NCBI RefSeq assembly: GCF_001421165.1
Contig: NZ_LMKB01000008.1
Span: 53,187-117,186, forward strand
Length of the DNA: 64,000 nt
Reading direction: 5' to 3'
DNA from: Frigoribacterium sp. Leaf8
GTDB lineage: Bacteria; Actinomycetota; Actinomycetes; Actinomycetales; Microbacteriaceae
Below are positions 57,838 to 64,000 of this stretch, one piece after another. The translations under genes and the position numbers were made by a program. The notes beneath the pieces are model-generated. The model worked only from the letters and a program-made list of their open reading frames with translations, was not told where the DNA came from and searched no databases. How positions within the stretch are numbered: position 1 is the stretch's first letter; each line of letters starts with the position of its first letter.

Positions 57838-59097
57838 ATGACGACGACGACCGAGTCGGCCCCGACCAAGAAGAGGGGCTCGGCCGCCTTCGCGGTGCTG
57901 CAGCGCCTCGGGCGCAGCCTCATGCTGCCGATCGCGGTGCTCCCGGCGGCGGGCATCCTGCTGCGACTCGGGCAGGCCGACCTCCTCGGCGCGATCCCCG
58001 GCTTCGAGACGGGCGCCTCGGTGATCGGCGCAGCCGGGCAGGCGGTCTTCACCTGGCTGCCGCTGATCTTCGCGGTCGGCATCGCGATCGGCTGGGCGAA
58101 GAAGTCGGACGGTTCGACGGCCCTCGCCGCGGTCGTCGGCTACATGGTGATCGACGGCGTCTTCAAGGCCATGTCGCCGGTCGTTCTCGCGGGCCGTGAG
58201 ACCCCGACGGGCGACCCCGAGGTCATCAACTACGGCGTGCTGGCCGGCATCGTGATGGGCATCCTCTCGGCGATGATCTGGCAGCGCTTCTACCGCACGA
58301 AGCTGCCCGACTTCCTCGGGTTCTTCTCGGGCCGTCGCATGGTGCCGATCCTCACCGCCGTCACGGGCCTGGTCGTCGGCGTCGTCATGTCGTTCATCTA
58401 CCCCCTGTTCAACAACGCCCTCACCGGCATCGGCCAGGCGGTCGCGTCGAACGACGTGGTCGGCAGCGGCATCTACGGCGTCGCCAACCGCCTGCTGATC
58501 CCCACCGGCCTGCACCACATCCTCAACTCGGTCGTGTGGTTCCTGGTCGGCGACTACACCAACGCCAGCGGGGAGATCGTCCGGGGCGACCTGAACCGCT
58601 TCTTCGCCGGCGATCCGAGCGCCGGGGTGTTCATGACCGGGTTCTTCCCGATCTTCATGTTCGCCCTGCCCGCCGCGGCCCTGGCGATCTGGCGTCACGC
58701 CCGCCCCGAGAAGAAGAAGCTGATCGGCGGCATCATGCTGTCGACCGCGCTGACGGCGTTCATCACGGGCATCACCGAGCCGCTCGAGTTCTCGTTCATG
58801 TTCGTCGCCTGGCCGCTGTACGTCATCCACGCGGTGCTGACCGGCACGTCGATGATGCTGGTCAACGCACTCGACATCCACACCGGGTTCACCTTCTCGG
58901 CGGGGTTGATCGACTACGTGCTGAACTTCAACATCTCGCAGAACTCGATCTGGCTCATCCCGATCGGGCTCGGCTACGCGGTCGTCTACTACGTCCTGTT
59001 CAGCTTCGTCATCAAGAAGTGGAACCTCAAGACGCCCGGCCGCGAGGACGACGACGCCGCCGGCGCCGAGTCCGTCGAGGCCGCCACGAAGGCCTAG
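57838..59097 (+). CDS. PTS EIIC component, glucose/GlcNAc family
   Basis: A 419-residue sugar permease with about ten membrane helices. It begins with a polar tail and LQRLGRSLMLPIAVLPAAG, the usual EIIC start, and contains GITEPLEFSF, the substrate-loop signature. HHILNS and the overall form fit the NagE/PtsG family; the DasR-like operators favour N-acetylglucosamine or glucosamine over glucose. Unlike NagE of E. coli, EIIA and EIIB are separate proteins encoded divergently. ATG 57838 has AGAGGA upstream. Confidence 0.93.
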   Translation: MTTTTESAPTKKRGSAAFAVLQRLGRSLMLPIAVLPAAGILLRLGQADLLGAIPGFETGASVIGAAGQAVFTWLPLIFAVGIAIGWAKKSDGSTALAAVVGYMVIDGVFKAMSPVVLAGRETPTGDPEVINYGVLAGIVMGILSAMIWQRFYRTKLPDFLGFFSGRRMVPILTAVTGLVVGVVMSFIYPLFNNALTGIGQAVASNDVVGSGIYGVANRLLIPTGLHHILNSVVWFLVGDYTNASGEIVRGDLNRFFAGDPSAGVFMTGFFPIFMFALPAAALAIWRHARPEKKKLIGGIMLSTALTAFITGITEPLEFSFMFVAWPLYVIHAVLTGTSMMLVNALDIHTGFTFSAGLIDYVLNFNISQNSIWLIPIGLGYAVVYYVLFSFVIKKWNLKTPGREDDDAAGAESVEAATKA

Positions 59098-59105
59098 GCG
59101 CGCTG

Positions 59106-59169
59106 CGACACCCCCTGCTCGGCATCACACCCTCGGAACAGGGGGTGTCGTGCCGAGCAGGGGGTGTCG
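59106..59169 (+). terminator. Nested terminator hairpins after the EIIC gene
   Basis: A perfect 19-bp stem (59106-59124 with 59151-59169). The left arm CGACACCCCCTG can alternatively pair with a second copy of CAGGGGGTGTCG at 59139-59150, giving a shorter 12-bp hairpin, so two exclusive structures are possible. Confidence 0.75.
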
Positions 59170-59186
59170 CGCTGTCTCGGGACGCG

Positions 59187-59219
59187 GGAGGCGCGCTCGG
59201 CCGACCCGCGCCTCCTCGT
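59187..59219 (+). terminator. Hairpin of two inverted CGCGCCTCC words with a T-run
   Basis: GGAGGCGCG (59187-59195) pairs with CGCGCCTCC (59207-59215), loop 11 bases, followed by TCGTTTT. This is the third inverted pair of the dispersed word, here with a genuine T-tract, just before the Zur box. Confidence 0.65.
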
Positions 59220-59220
59220 T

Positions 59221-59249
59221 TTGACAATCATTATCAGTAGCAATAGCGT
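59221..59249 (+). promoter_or_regulatory. Promoter of znuABC
   Basis: TTGACA (59221-59226), exactly 17 bases, TAGCGT (59244-59249), then seven bases to the ATG at 59257. A near-consensus, leaderless promoter whose -35 is inside the Zur box. Confidence 0.8.
59222..59236. promoter_or_regulatory. Zur box of znuABC
   Basis: TGACAATCATTATCA, an AT-rich inverted repeat standing out in the GC-rich background, close to known actinobacterial and other Zur operators. Zinc-loaded Zur bound here would cover the -35. Confidence 0.85.
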
Positions 59250-59256
59250 GACGACC

Positions 59257-60264
59257 ATGAAGATGCGCTCGCTGCCGACCCTGCTCGTCCTGCCCGCCGC
59301 CGCGGTCCTCGTGCTGAGCGGTTGCGCCACGGGCGCCTCGGGCTCGACCGACTCCACCGACGGAGGCGCGATCTCGGTGGTCACGTCGACCAACGTCTAC
59401 GGCGACATCGCCGAGACCGTCGGCGGGGACCTCGTCGACGTCACCAGCATCATCAGCGACCCCTCGCAGGACCCGCACTCGTACGAGGCCGACGCCCGCA
59501 CGCAGCTGGCCGTCTCGAAAGCCGACGTGGTCGTCGAGAACGGCGGCGGCTACGACTCGTTCGTCGACACGATGGTCGACGCGAGCGGAACCGACGCCAC
59601 CGTGATCACCGCCGTCGACGTCTCGGGGCTCGACCCCGAGGCCGGGCACGACGACCACGCCGACGAGGCCACCGACGCCGCGAGCGACGACGCCACCGCA
59701 GACGCCGACGCCGACGAGCACGACGACCACGACCACGCCGCGTTCAACGAGCACGTGTTCTACAGCCTGCCGAGCATGGCGAAGCTCGCCACGGCCCTGG
59801 CCGACGAGTTCGGCCGGGTCGACACGGCGAACGCCGACACCTTCACCGCGAACGCCGAGGCCTTCGGCACGAAGATCGCCGACCTGGAGGCGCAGGCCGC
59901 GTCGATCAAGACGGCCCACGACGGCGACCCGGTCGCCTACACCGAACCCGTGCCCGGCTACCTCTTCGACGCGATGGGCCTGGTCAACGTGACGCCCGAG
60001 CCCTTCTCCGAGGCGATCGAGGAGGGCGACGACGTGTCGCCCGCCGTGCTCAACGACACCCTGAAGCTCTTCACCGACGGGAAGGTCGACCTGCTCGCCT
60101 ACAACGAGCAGACCTCGAGTCCCGAGACCGAGCAGGTCGAGAAGGCCGCGACCGACGCCGGCGTCGCCATCGTGCCGGTCACCGAGCTGCTGCCCGAGGG
60201 GGAAGACTACGTGGCATGGCAACAGAGCAACATCGACGCGATCTCGGCGGCCCTCGGCGAGTGA
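59257..60264 (+). CDS. znuA: Zinc ABC importer binding lipoprotein ZnuA
   Basis: A 335-residue cluster A-I metal-binding protein with a lipoprotein signal (LVLPAAAVLVLSGC, Cys about residue 24). It has the metal-binding His of DPHSYEA, a His/Asp-rich loop (residues about 128-165, with GHDDH and EHDDHDH) typical of zinc rather than manganese binding, and FNEHVFYSLPSMAKLA. It captures zinc outside the membrane for ZnuBC. Leaderless promoter with a Zur box. Its stop overlaps znuC (GTGA). Confidence 0.94.
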   Translation: MKMRSLPTLLVLPAAAVLVLSGCATGASGSTDSTDGGAISVVTSTNVYGDIAETVGGDLVDVTSIISDPSQDPHSYEADARTQLAVSKADVVVENGGGYDSFVDTMVDASGTDATVITAVDVSGLDPEAGHDDHADEATDAASDDATADADADEHDDHDHAAFNEHVFYSLPSMAKLATALADEFGRVDTANADTFTANAEAFGTKIADLEAQAASIKTAHDGDPVAYTEPVPGYLFDAMGLVNVTPEPFSEAIEEGDDVSPAVLNDTLKLFTDGKVDLLAYNEQTSSPETEQVEKAATDAGVAIVPVTELLPEGEDYVAWQQSNIDAISAALGE

Positions 60265-61142
60265 CCGACCCGTCCGGCGCGACCTCCGTCGCCGCCGCCA
60301 CCCGCGCCTCCTCGGCCGGTGGCGGCGGCGACGCCGTGCTGCGCCTCCGCGACGCCGGGGTCTCGTTCGGCGCCCGCACGCTCTGGTCGGGTCTCGACCT
60401 CGACGTGCGGCCGGGCGAGTTCATCGCGGTGCTCGGGCCGAACGGTGCGGGCAAGACGACGATGCTGCGCACGATCCTCGGGCAGCAGCACCTGACCGAG
60501 GGCAGCATCGAGTTCCTCGGCCGGCCGGTCGGGCGCGGCCACCGCCGCATCGGCTACGTGCCGCAGCAACGACTGATGGAGTCCGGCACCCCGCTGCGTG
60601 CCCGCGACATGATCGCGCTCGGCGTCACGGGCCACCGCTGGGGGCCGCGCCGCGAGACCCCCACCGAACGGGCCCGCATCGACGCCCTGGTCGACGAGGT
60701 CGGCGCCACCTCGTTCGCGACCTCTCCGGTCGCGAGCCTCAGCGGCGGCGAGCAGCAGCGCACCCGGGTCGGCCAGGCGCTGGCCGCCGAACCGGCCCTG
60801 CTGCTCTGCGACGAGCCCCTCATCTCGCTCGACCTGCGGCACCAGCGCGAGGTCACCCGCCTGATCGACGAGCAGCGGCGGGCCCGCAACGCCGCGGTCG
60901 TGTTCGTCACGCACGACGTCAACCCCATCCTCGACGTCGTCGACCGGGTGCTCTACCTGGCCGGAGGCCGGTTCCGCATCGGAACACCCGACGAGGTGCT
61001 GCGCGCCGACGTGCTGAGCGACCTCTACGGCACTCCGGTCGACGTGATCCGCACCATGGGGCGCATCGTGATCGTCGGCAGCCACGACGGGCACGACCAC
61101 CACGTCGACGAACACCTCGACGACGAAGGACTCGTCCGATGA
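60261..61142 (+). CDS. znuC: Zinc ABC importer ATPase ZnuC
   Basis: A 293-residue ATPase with GPNGAGKTT, SLSGGEQQR and LLLCDEPLISLD. The N-terminal 27 residues are a Ser/Ala/Gly-rich extension carrying the dispersed word (TRASSAGGGG). The C-terminus is rich in His and Asp (SHDGHDHHVDEH), a possible metal-sensing or binding tail. GTG start overlaps znuA, stop overlaps znuB. Confidence 0.94.
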   Translation: MTDPSGATSVAAATRASSAGGGGDAVLRLRDAGVSFGARTLWSGLDLDVRPGEFIAVLGPNGAGKTTMLRTILGQQHLTEGSIEFLGRPVGRGHRRIGYVPQQRLMESGTPLRARDMIALGVTGHRWGPRRETPTERARIDALVDEVGATSFATSPVASLSGGEQQRTRVGQALAAEPALLLCDEPLISLDLRHQREVTRLIDEQRRARNAAVVFVTHDVNPILDVVDRVLYLAGGRFRIGTPDEVLRADVLSDLYGTPVDVIRTMGRIVIVGSHDGHDHHVDEHLDDEGLVR

Positions 61143-62029
61143 CCGACCTGTGGTCGCAGCTGTTCAGCTTCCAGGACTTCGGCGAGCTGCTCGTGCTGGT
61201 GCGCAACAGCGTCGTCGCGGGCGCCGTGCTCGGCCTGGTGGGCGGCCTGATCGGGCCCTTCGTGATCACGCGCAACATGCCCTTTGCGGTGCACGGCATC
61301 AGTGAGCTCTCGTTCGCCGGTGCCGCCGCCGCCCTGCTGCTCGGCGTGAACGTCGTCAGCGGCTCGCTCGTCGGCAGCCTGATCGCCGCCCTGCTGATCG
61401 GGCTGCTGGGCACCCGGGCGCGGGAGCGCAACTCGATCATCGCGGTGCTCATGCCGTTCGGCCTGGGCCTCGGCATCCTCTTCCTGGCGCTCTACCGAGG
61501 GCGGTCGGCCAACAAGTTCGGGCTGCTGACCGGCCAGATCGTGTCGGTCGACAACCCGCAGCTGGGCTGGCTCGTCGCCATCTCGGCCGTGGTGATCGTC
61601 ACGCTGATCGTCATCTGGCGTCCGCTGACCTTCGCCAGCGTCGACCCCGACGTCGCCGCGGCGGCCGGCGTCCCCGTGCGCACGCTCGGCATCGTCTTCA
61701 TGCTCGTGCTGGGCCTGTCGGTCGCGGTGTCGGTCCAGATCATCGGGGCGCTGCTCGTGCTCTCGCTGCTCGTCACGCCCGCCGCGGCCGCGCTGAGGCT
61801 CACGGTCAACCCCCGGCTCGTGCCCGTGCTGAGCGTGACCTTCGCGGTCGTCTCGGTCGTCGGCGGCATCCTGCTCGCCCTCGGCGGCGGTCTGCCGATC
61901 AGCCCCTACGTCACCACGATCTCGTTCACGATCTGGCTCGTCTGCCGCCTGGTCGGCTGGCGTCGCACGGCCGCCGCCGTGAAGCCGCGCAGGGGCCCGC
62001 GGGTACCCTTGGCACCGACCGGCGTCTGA
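61139..62029 (+). CDS. znuB: Zinc ABC importer permease ZnuB
   Basis: A 296-residue ABC-3 family permease with eight or nine hydrophobic segments. Recognisable blocks include GGLIGPFVITRNMPFAVHGISELSFAGAA and ALLVLSLLVTPAAAA. It forms the membrane channel with ZnuA and ZnuC and ends the operon. The start overlaps the znuC stop (ATGA). Confidence 0.94.
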   Translation: MTDLWSQLFSFQDFGELLVLVRNSVVAGAVLGLVGGLIGPFVITRNMPFAVHGISELSFAGAAAALLLGVNVVSGSLVGSLIAALLIGLLGTRARERNSIIAVLMPFGLGLGILFLALYRGRSANKFGLLTGQIVSVDNPQLGWLVAISAVVIVTLIVIWRPLTFASVDPDVAAAAGVPVRTLGIVFMLVLGLSVAVSVQIIGALLVLSLLVTPAAAALRLTVNPRLVPVLSVTFAVVSVVGGILLALGGGLPISPYVTTISFTIWLVCRLVGWRRTAAAVKPRRGPRVPLAPTGV

Positions 62030-62053
62030 GGCAGACCGGGGTCCGACACACCT

Positions 62054-62073
62054 GGTCCCGGTGCACCGGGACC
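62054..62073. promoter_or_regulatory. Perfect 20-bp palindrome between znuB and zur
   Basis: GGTCCCGGTGCACCGGGACC. It sits in a 96-base gap otherwise made of degenerate GTCCGACGCAC-like repeats. It may be a terminator for znuB or an operator for zur. Confidence 0.6.
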
Positions 62074-62125
62074 CGACGCACCGAGGTCCGACGCACAGGT
62101 CCGACACACAGAGAGGCAGGACGCC

Positions 62126-62542
62126 GTGGTGGTCCGACGCAACACGTGGCAACGCGAGGCCGTGCGAGAAGCACTCGGCACGAGCGAGGGGTTCGTCAGC
62201 GCGCAGGCGCTGCACGCCCACCTGCGCGAGACCGGCATCGGCCTGGCCACGGTCTACCGGGCACTCGCCGACCTCGCCGCCGACGGCTCGGCCGATTCGC
62301 TGCAGCAAGAAGGCGAGAGCCTCTACCGCGCCTGCACCCCGGGCACGCACCACCACCACCTGATCTGCCGCAACTGCGGCACCACCGTCGAGATCGAGGC
62401 CGACGAGGTCGAGACCTGGGCCCAGCACGTCGCCGCCACGCACGGGTTCACCGAGGCGCAGCACGTGGTCGACGTGTTCGGCCTGTGCCCCGCGTGCACG
62501 GCCGAGGCCCGCGCGGCCGCCGACGCCTCCGCGATCCGCTGA
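62126..62542 (+). CDS. zur: Zur, Fur-family zinc-sensing repressor
   Basis: A 138-residue Fur-family protein: winged helix at about 5-60 (RNTWQREAVREAL...GIGLATVYRALADLAADG), the metal region THHHHLICRNCG and a second CPAC pair (VFGLCPACTAE), giving the structural zinc site. Position behind znuABC and the box at 59222 identify it as Zur rather than Fur. It represses zinc uptake when zinc is sufficient. GTG 62126 has AGAGGCAGG upstream; no Zur box is seen directly in front of it. Confidence 0.93.
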   Translation: MVVRRNTWQREAVREALGTSEGFVSAQALHAHLRETGIGLATVYRALADLAADGSADSLQQEGESLYRACTPGTHHHHLICRNCGTTVEIEADEVETWAQHVAATHGFTEAQHVVDVFGLCPACTAEARAAADASAIR

Positions 62543-62842
62543 GCCGCGCCTCCGCGATCCACTGAGCCGCACCTCCTCGTGCCGTCAGCGCGCGCCGACG
62601 CGATCGCGTGGCCGCAGCCCCGAGCTCCGAGCCCCGAGCCCCGACCCCGAGTCGGGGAGGCGCGGGTTGCGTGGGTCCGGGCGTGTCGCGTAAGCTCTCC
62701 CTTTGGTTGGGCGCTCTCTGCGCCCATGTGCACCGCCTCCCGGCTTCATCGCCCGATCCCTCGATCGGGCAGCGGGACCGGCGCGCCGACAAGTGACCTT
62801 GGGTGAGGGCTCCGGCCCTCACGGTATCTACGGAGGAAAACC
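62543..62842 (+). other. Gene-free 300-base region upstream of rpmB
   Basis: No ORF of interest. It holds two copies of the dispersed word (about 62545 and 62658), a likely -10 box TAAGCT in front of a CT-rich stretch (about 62689-62702), and a transcribed leader of about 140 bases with three short hairpins: GGGCGC/GCGCCC near 62708, CCCGATC/GATCGGG near 62753, and GTGAGGGC/GCCCTCAC near 62804. The leader ends in GGAGGA before rpmB. No sequence resembling the Zur box at 59222 is present. Confidence 0.6.
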
Positions 62843-63079
62843 ATGGCAGCAACCTGCCAGGTGACCGGAGCCGTTCCCGGCTTCGGACACAACATCTCGC
62901 ACTCGCACCGACGCACCAAGCGTCGTTTCGACCCGAACATCCAGAAGAAGACGTACTACGTGCCGTCGCTTCGTCGTAACGTGACCCTTCAGCTCAGCGC
63001 CAAGGGCATCAAGGTCATCGACGCTCGTGGCATCGAGTCGGTCGTCAAGGACCTGCTCGCTCGTGGGGAGAAGATCTAA
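62843..63079 (+). CDS. rpmB: Ribosomal protein L28, zinc-free form
   Basis: A 78-residue L28 with the family core [20 protein letters not shown]. It has a single Cys (residue 5), not the two CxxC pairs of the zinc-ribbon form, so it is the zinc-independent (C-minus) type. ATG 62843 has a strong GGAGGA. It is the first gene of rpmB-rpmG-rpsN; the rpmG ATG overlaps the rpmB stop (TAATG). Confidence 0.96.
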   Translation: MAATCQVTGAVPGFGHNISHSHRRTKRRFDPNIQKKTYYVPSLRRNVTLQLSAKGIKVIDARGIESVVKDLLARGEKI

Positions 63080-63246
63080 TGGCTCGTCAGCAGGACGTCC
63101 GTCCCATCATCAAGCTCCGCTCGACGGCGGGCACCGGTTTCACGTACGTGACCAAGAAGAACCGTCGCAACAACCCCGACCGTCTCGTGCTGAAGAAGTA
63201 CGACCCGGTGATTCGCAAGCACGTCGAATTCCGCGAGGAGCGCTAA
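63079..63246 (+). CDS. rpmG: Ribosomal protein L33, zinc-free form
   Basis: A 55-residue L33 ([20 protein letters not shown] at the start, [17 protein letters not shown] at the end). The two CxxC motifs of the zinc-binding L33 are absent, so it is the C-minus form. Start overlaps the rpmB stop by one base; two bases separate its TAA from the rpsN ATG. Confidence 0.96.
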   Translation: MARQQDVRPIIKLRSTAGTGFTYVTKKNRRNNPDRLVLKKYDPVIRKHVEFREER

Positions 63247-63248
63247 AA

Positions 63249-63554
63249 ATGGCCAAGAAGAGCATGATCGCCAAGAACAACCAGCGCGCCGAGATCGTGG
63301 CCCGCTACGCCGAGAAGCGTCTCGAGTTGAAGAAGGCCCTGATCGACCCGAACGGTTCCGACGAGAGCCGCGAGGCCGCCCGCCTCGGTCTGCAGAAGCT
63401 GCCGCGCAACGCGTCGCCGGTCCGCCTCCGCAACCGCGACTCGGTCGACGGCCGCCCCCGCGGTCACCTCAAGGCCTACGGCATCAGCCGCGTGCGTTTC
63501 CGCGACATGGCCCACCGTGGCGAGTTGCCGGGCATCACGAAGTCTTCCTGGTAG
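63249..63554 (+). CDS. rpsN: Ribosomal protein S14, long zinc-free form
   Basis: A 101-residue S14 with core blocks [30 protein letters not shown] and the C-terminal [11 protein letters not shown]. The short zinc-binding S14 is about 61 residues with two CxxC pairs; this long form has no Cys. Together with L28 and L33 it completes the zinc-independent ribosomal set next to zur and znuABC. Confidence 0.97.
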   Translation: MAKKSMIAKNNQRAEIVARYAEKRLELKKALIDPNGSDESREAARLGLQKLPRNASPVRLRNRDSVDGRPRGHLKAYGISRVRFRDMAHRGELPGITKSSW

Positions 63555-63659
63555 GTTTCAACCGGTTCCACAGGGCCCTCGGCTCTCTGGTCTCGACCGC
63601 ACAGGCATGGTGAACGCCGTGTCTCGTCACACCGAATGAAGTCCGAGGAGGACATTTAC

Positions 63660-63947
63660 ATGGCTGACAAGTCACTGAACCGTACCGAGCTCGTCGCAGC
63701 TGTCGCATCCGAGTCCGGCCAGAGCCAGGCCGCCGTCAGCGGCGTCGTCGACGCGTTCTTCTCCGTCGTCTCGAAGTCGGTCGCCGACGGCACGAAGGTC
63801 ACCATCCCCGGGTGGATCGCTTTCGAGAAGACGCACCGCGCCGCTCGTACCGGCCGCAACCCGCAGACGGGTGAGGCCCTCGAGATCGCCGCCAGCGACA
63901 GCGTCAAGGTCAGCGCCGGCAGCAAGCTCAAGGCTGCGGTCAAGTAG
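63660..63947 (+). CDS. hup: HU-family DNA-binding protein
   Basis: A 95-residue HU: NRTELVAAVASESGQSQAAVSGVVDAFF, then the DNA-binding arm with GRNPQTGEALEI. It lacks the long Lys/Ala C-terminal tail found on mycobacterial HupB, so it is a short-form HU. ATG 63660 has GAGGAGG eight bases upstream. It follows the ribosomal operon by 105 bases in which I see no clear terminator and no other gene. Confidence 0.96.
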   Translation: MADKSLNRTELVAAVASESGQSQAAVSGVVDAFFSVVSKSVADGTKVTIPGWIAFEKTHRAARTGRNPQTGEALEIAASDSVKVSAGSKLKAAVK

Positions 63948-63977
63948 TCCTCGCTCTCACGAGCACCCGAGAAGGGG

Positions 63978-64000
63978 CGTGACGACCATCGGTCGTCACG
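63978..64000 (+). terminator. Terminator hairpin after hup
   Basis: CGTGACGACC and GGTCGTCACG form a perfect 10-bp stem with a 3-base loop; the window ends at the hairpin, so any T-run is out of view. Confidence 0.75.

Noticed and set aside
62700..62842. Structured rpmB leader as a known riboswitch
   Set aside because: Three short simple hairpins only; I recognise no conserved riboswitch core. It may still be a ribosomal-protein leader.

Overview
The window is a 64 kb stretch of a very GC-rich (about 72% by eye) actinobacterial chromosome. Gene content points to the family Microbacteriaceae: a dnaK-grpE-dnaJ-hspR heat-shock operon with HspR-type (HAIR) operators, a C50-carotenoid cluster with the split CrtYe/CrtYf cyclase and the lycopene elongase CrtEb, a DasR/NagR-type sugar PTS, Eis-like acetyltransferase, and many leaderless genes. 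I cannot name the genus from the sequence alone. No prophage, insertion sequence, CRISPR array, tRNA or rRNA was seen; this is ordinary chromosomal backbone with some accessory loci.

Layout: 1-2 kb, a small conserved protein and an RlmG-type rRNA methyltransferase. 1.9-6.2 kb, heat-shock operon on the minus strand. 6.3-12 kb, an Atg22-like transporter, a large secreted repeat protein and an Eis-like acetyltransferase. 12.1-21.5 kb, an oligosaccharide/peptide ABC importer with a GH1 beta-glucosidase (minus strand), a flavohaemoglobin and a LacI regulator; a LacI-type operator overlaps the importer promoter. 21.7-26.1 kb, PadR regulator plus FtsX-type ABC exporter. 26.1-31 kb, a secreted subtilase and an OafA-type acyltransferase with SGNH domain. 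31.2-34.8 kb, acetyl-CoA synthetase, a nitroreductase and a PEP-mutase-like enzyme. 34.9-38.8 kb, a membrane-protein cassette (YihY, DUF3618, holin-X family, YtxH-like) and a GT87 mannosyltransferase-like protein. 39-45.6 kb, MarR regulator and the carotenoid operon with divergent idi. 45.7-48.7 kb, desaturase and small membrane proteins. 48.8-51.1 kb, purB with a phosphatase and a holin-like membrane protein. 51.2-56 kb, an aminotransferase and a 2-oxo acid dehydrogenase E1alpha/E1beta/E2 operon. 56.1-59.1 kb, GntR regulator and split PTS (EIIA, EIIB, EIIC) with two matching operators. 59.2-62.5 kb, Zur-controlled znuABC and zur. 62.8-64 kb, zinc-free L28-L33-S14 ribosomal genes and HU.

Most operons are tightly packed with ATGA or GTGA start/stop overlaps. 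The most unusual feature is a short dispersed word, CGCGCCTCC (extended form GACCCGCGCCTCCT), which I count about 45 times on both strands, roughly nine times the number expected from base composition. It is concentrated in intergenic gaps, in inverted pairs that form terminator-like hairpins, at the last codons of genes, and in extra loops of conserved proteins. That distribution resembles DNA-uptake sequences or another genome-wide recognition word and is the main thing here worth following up.
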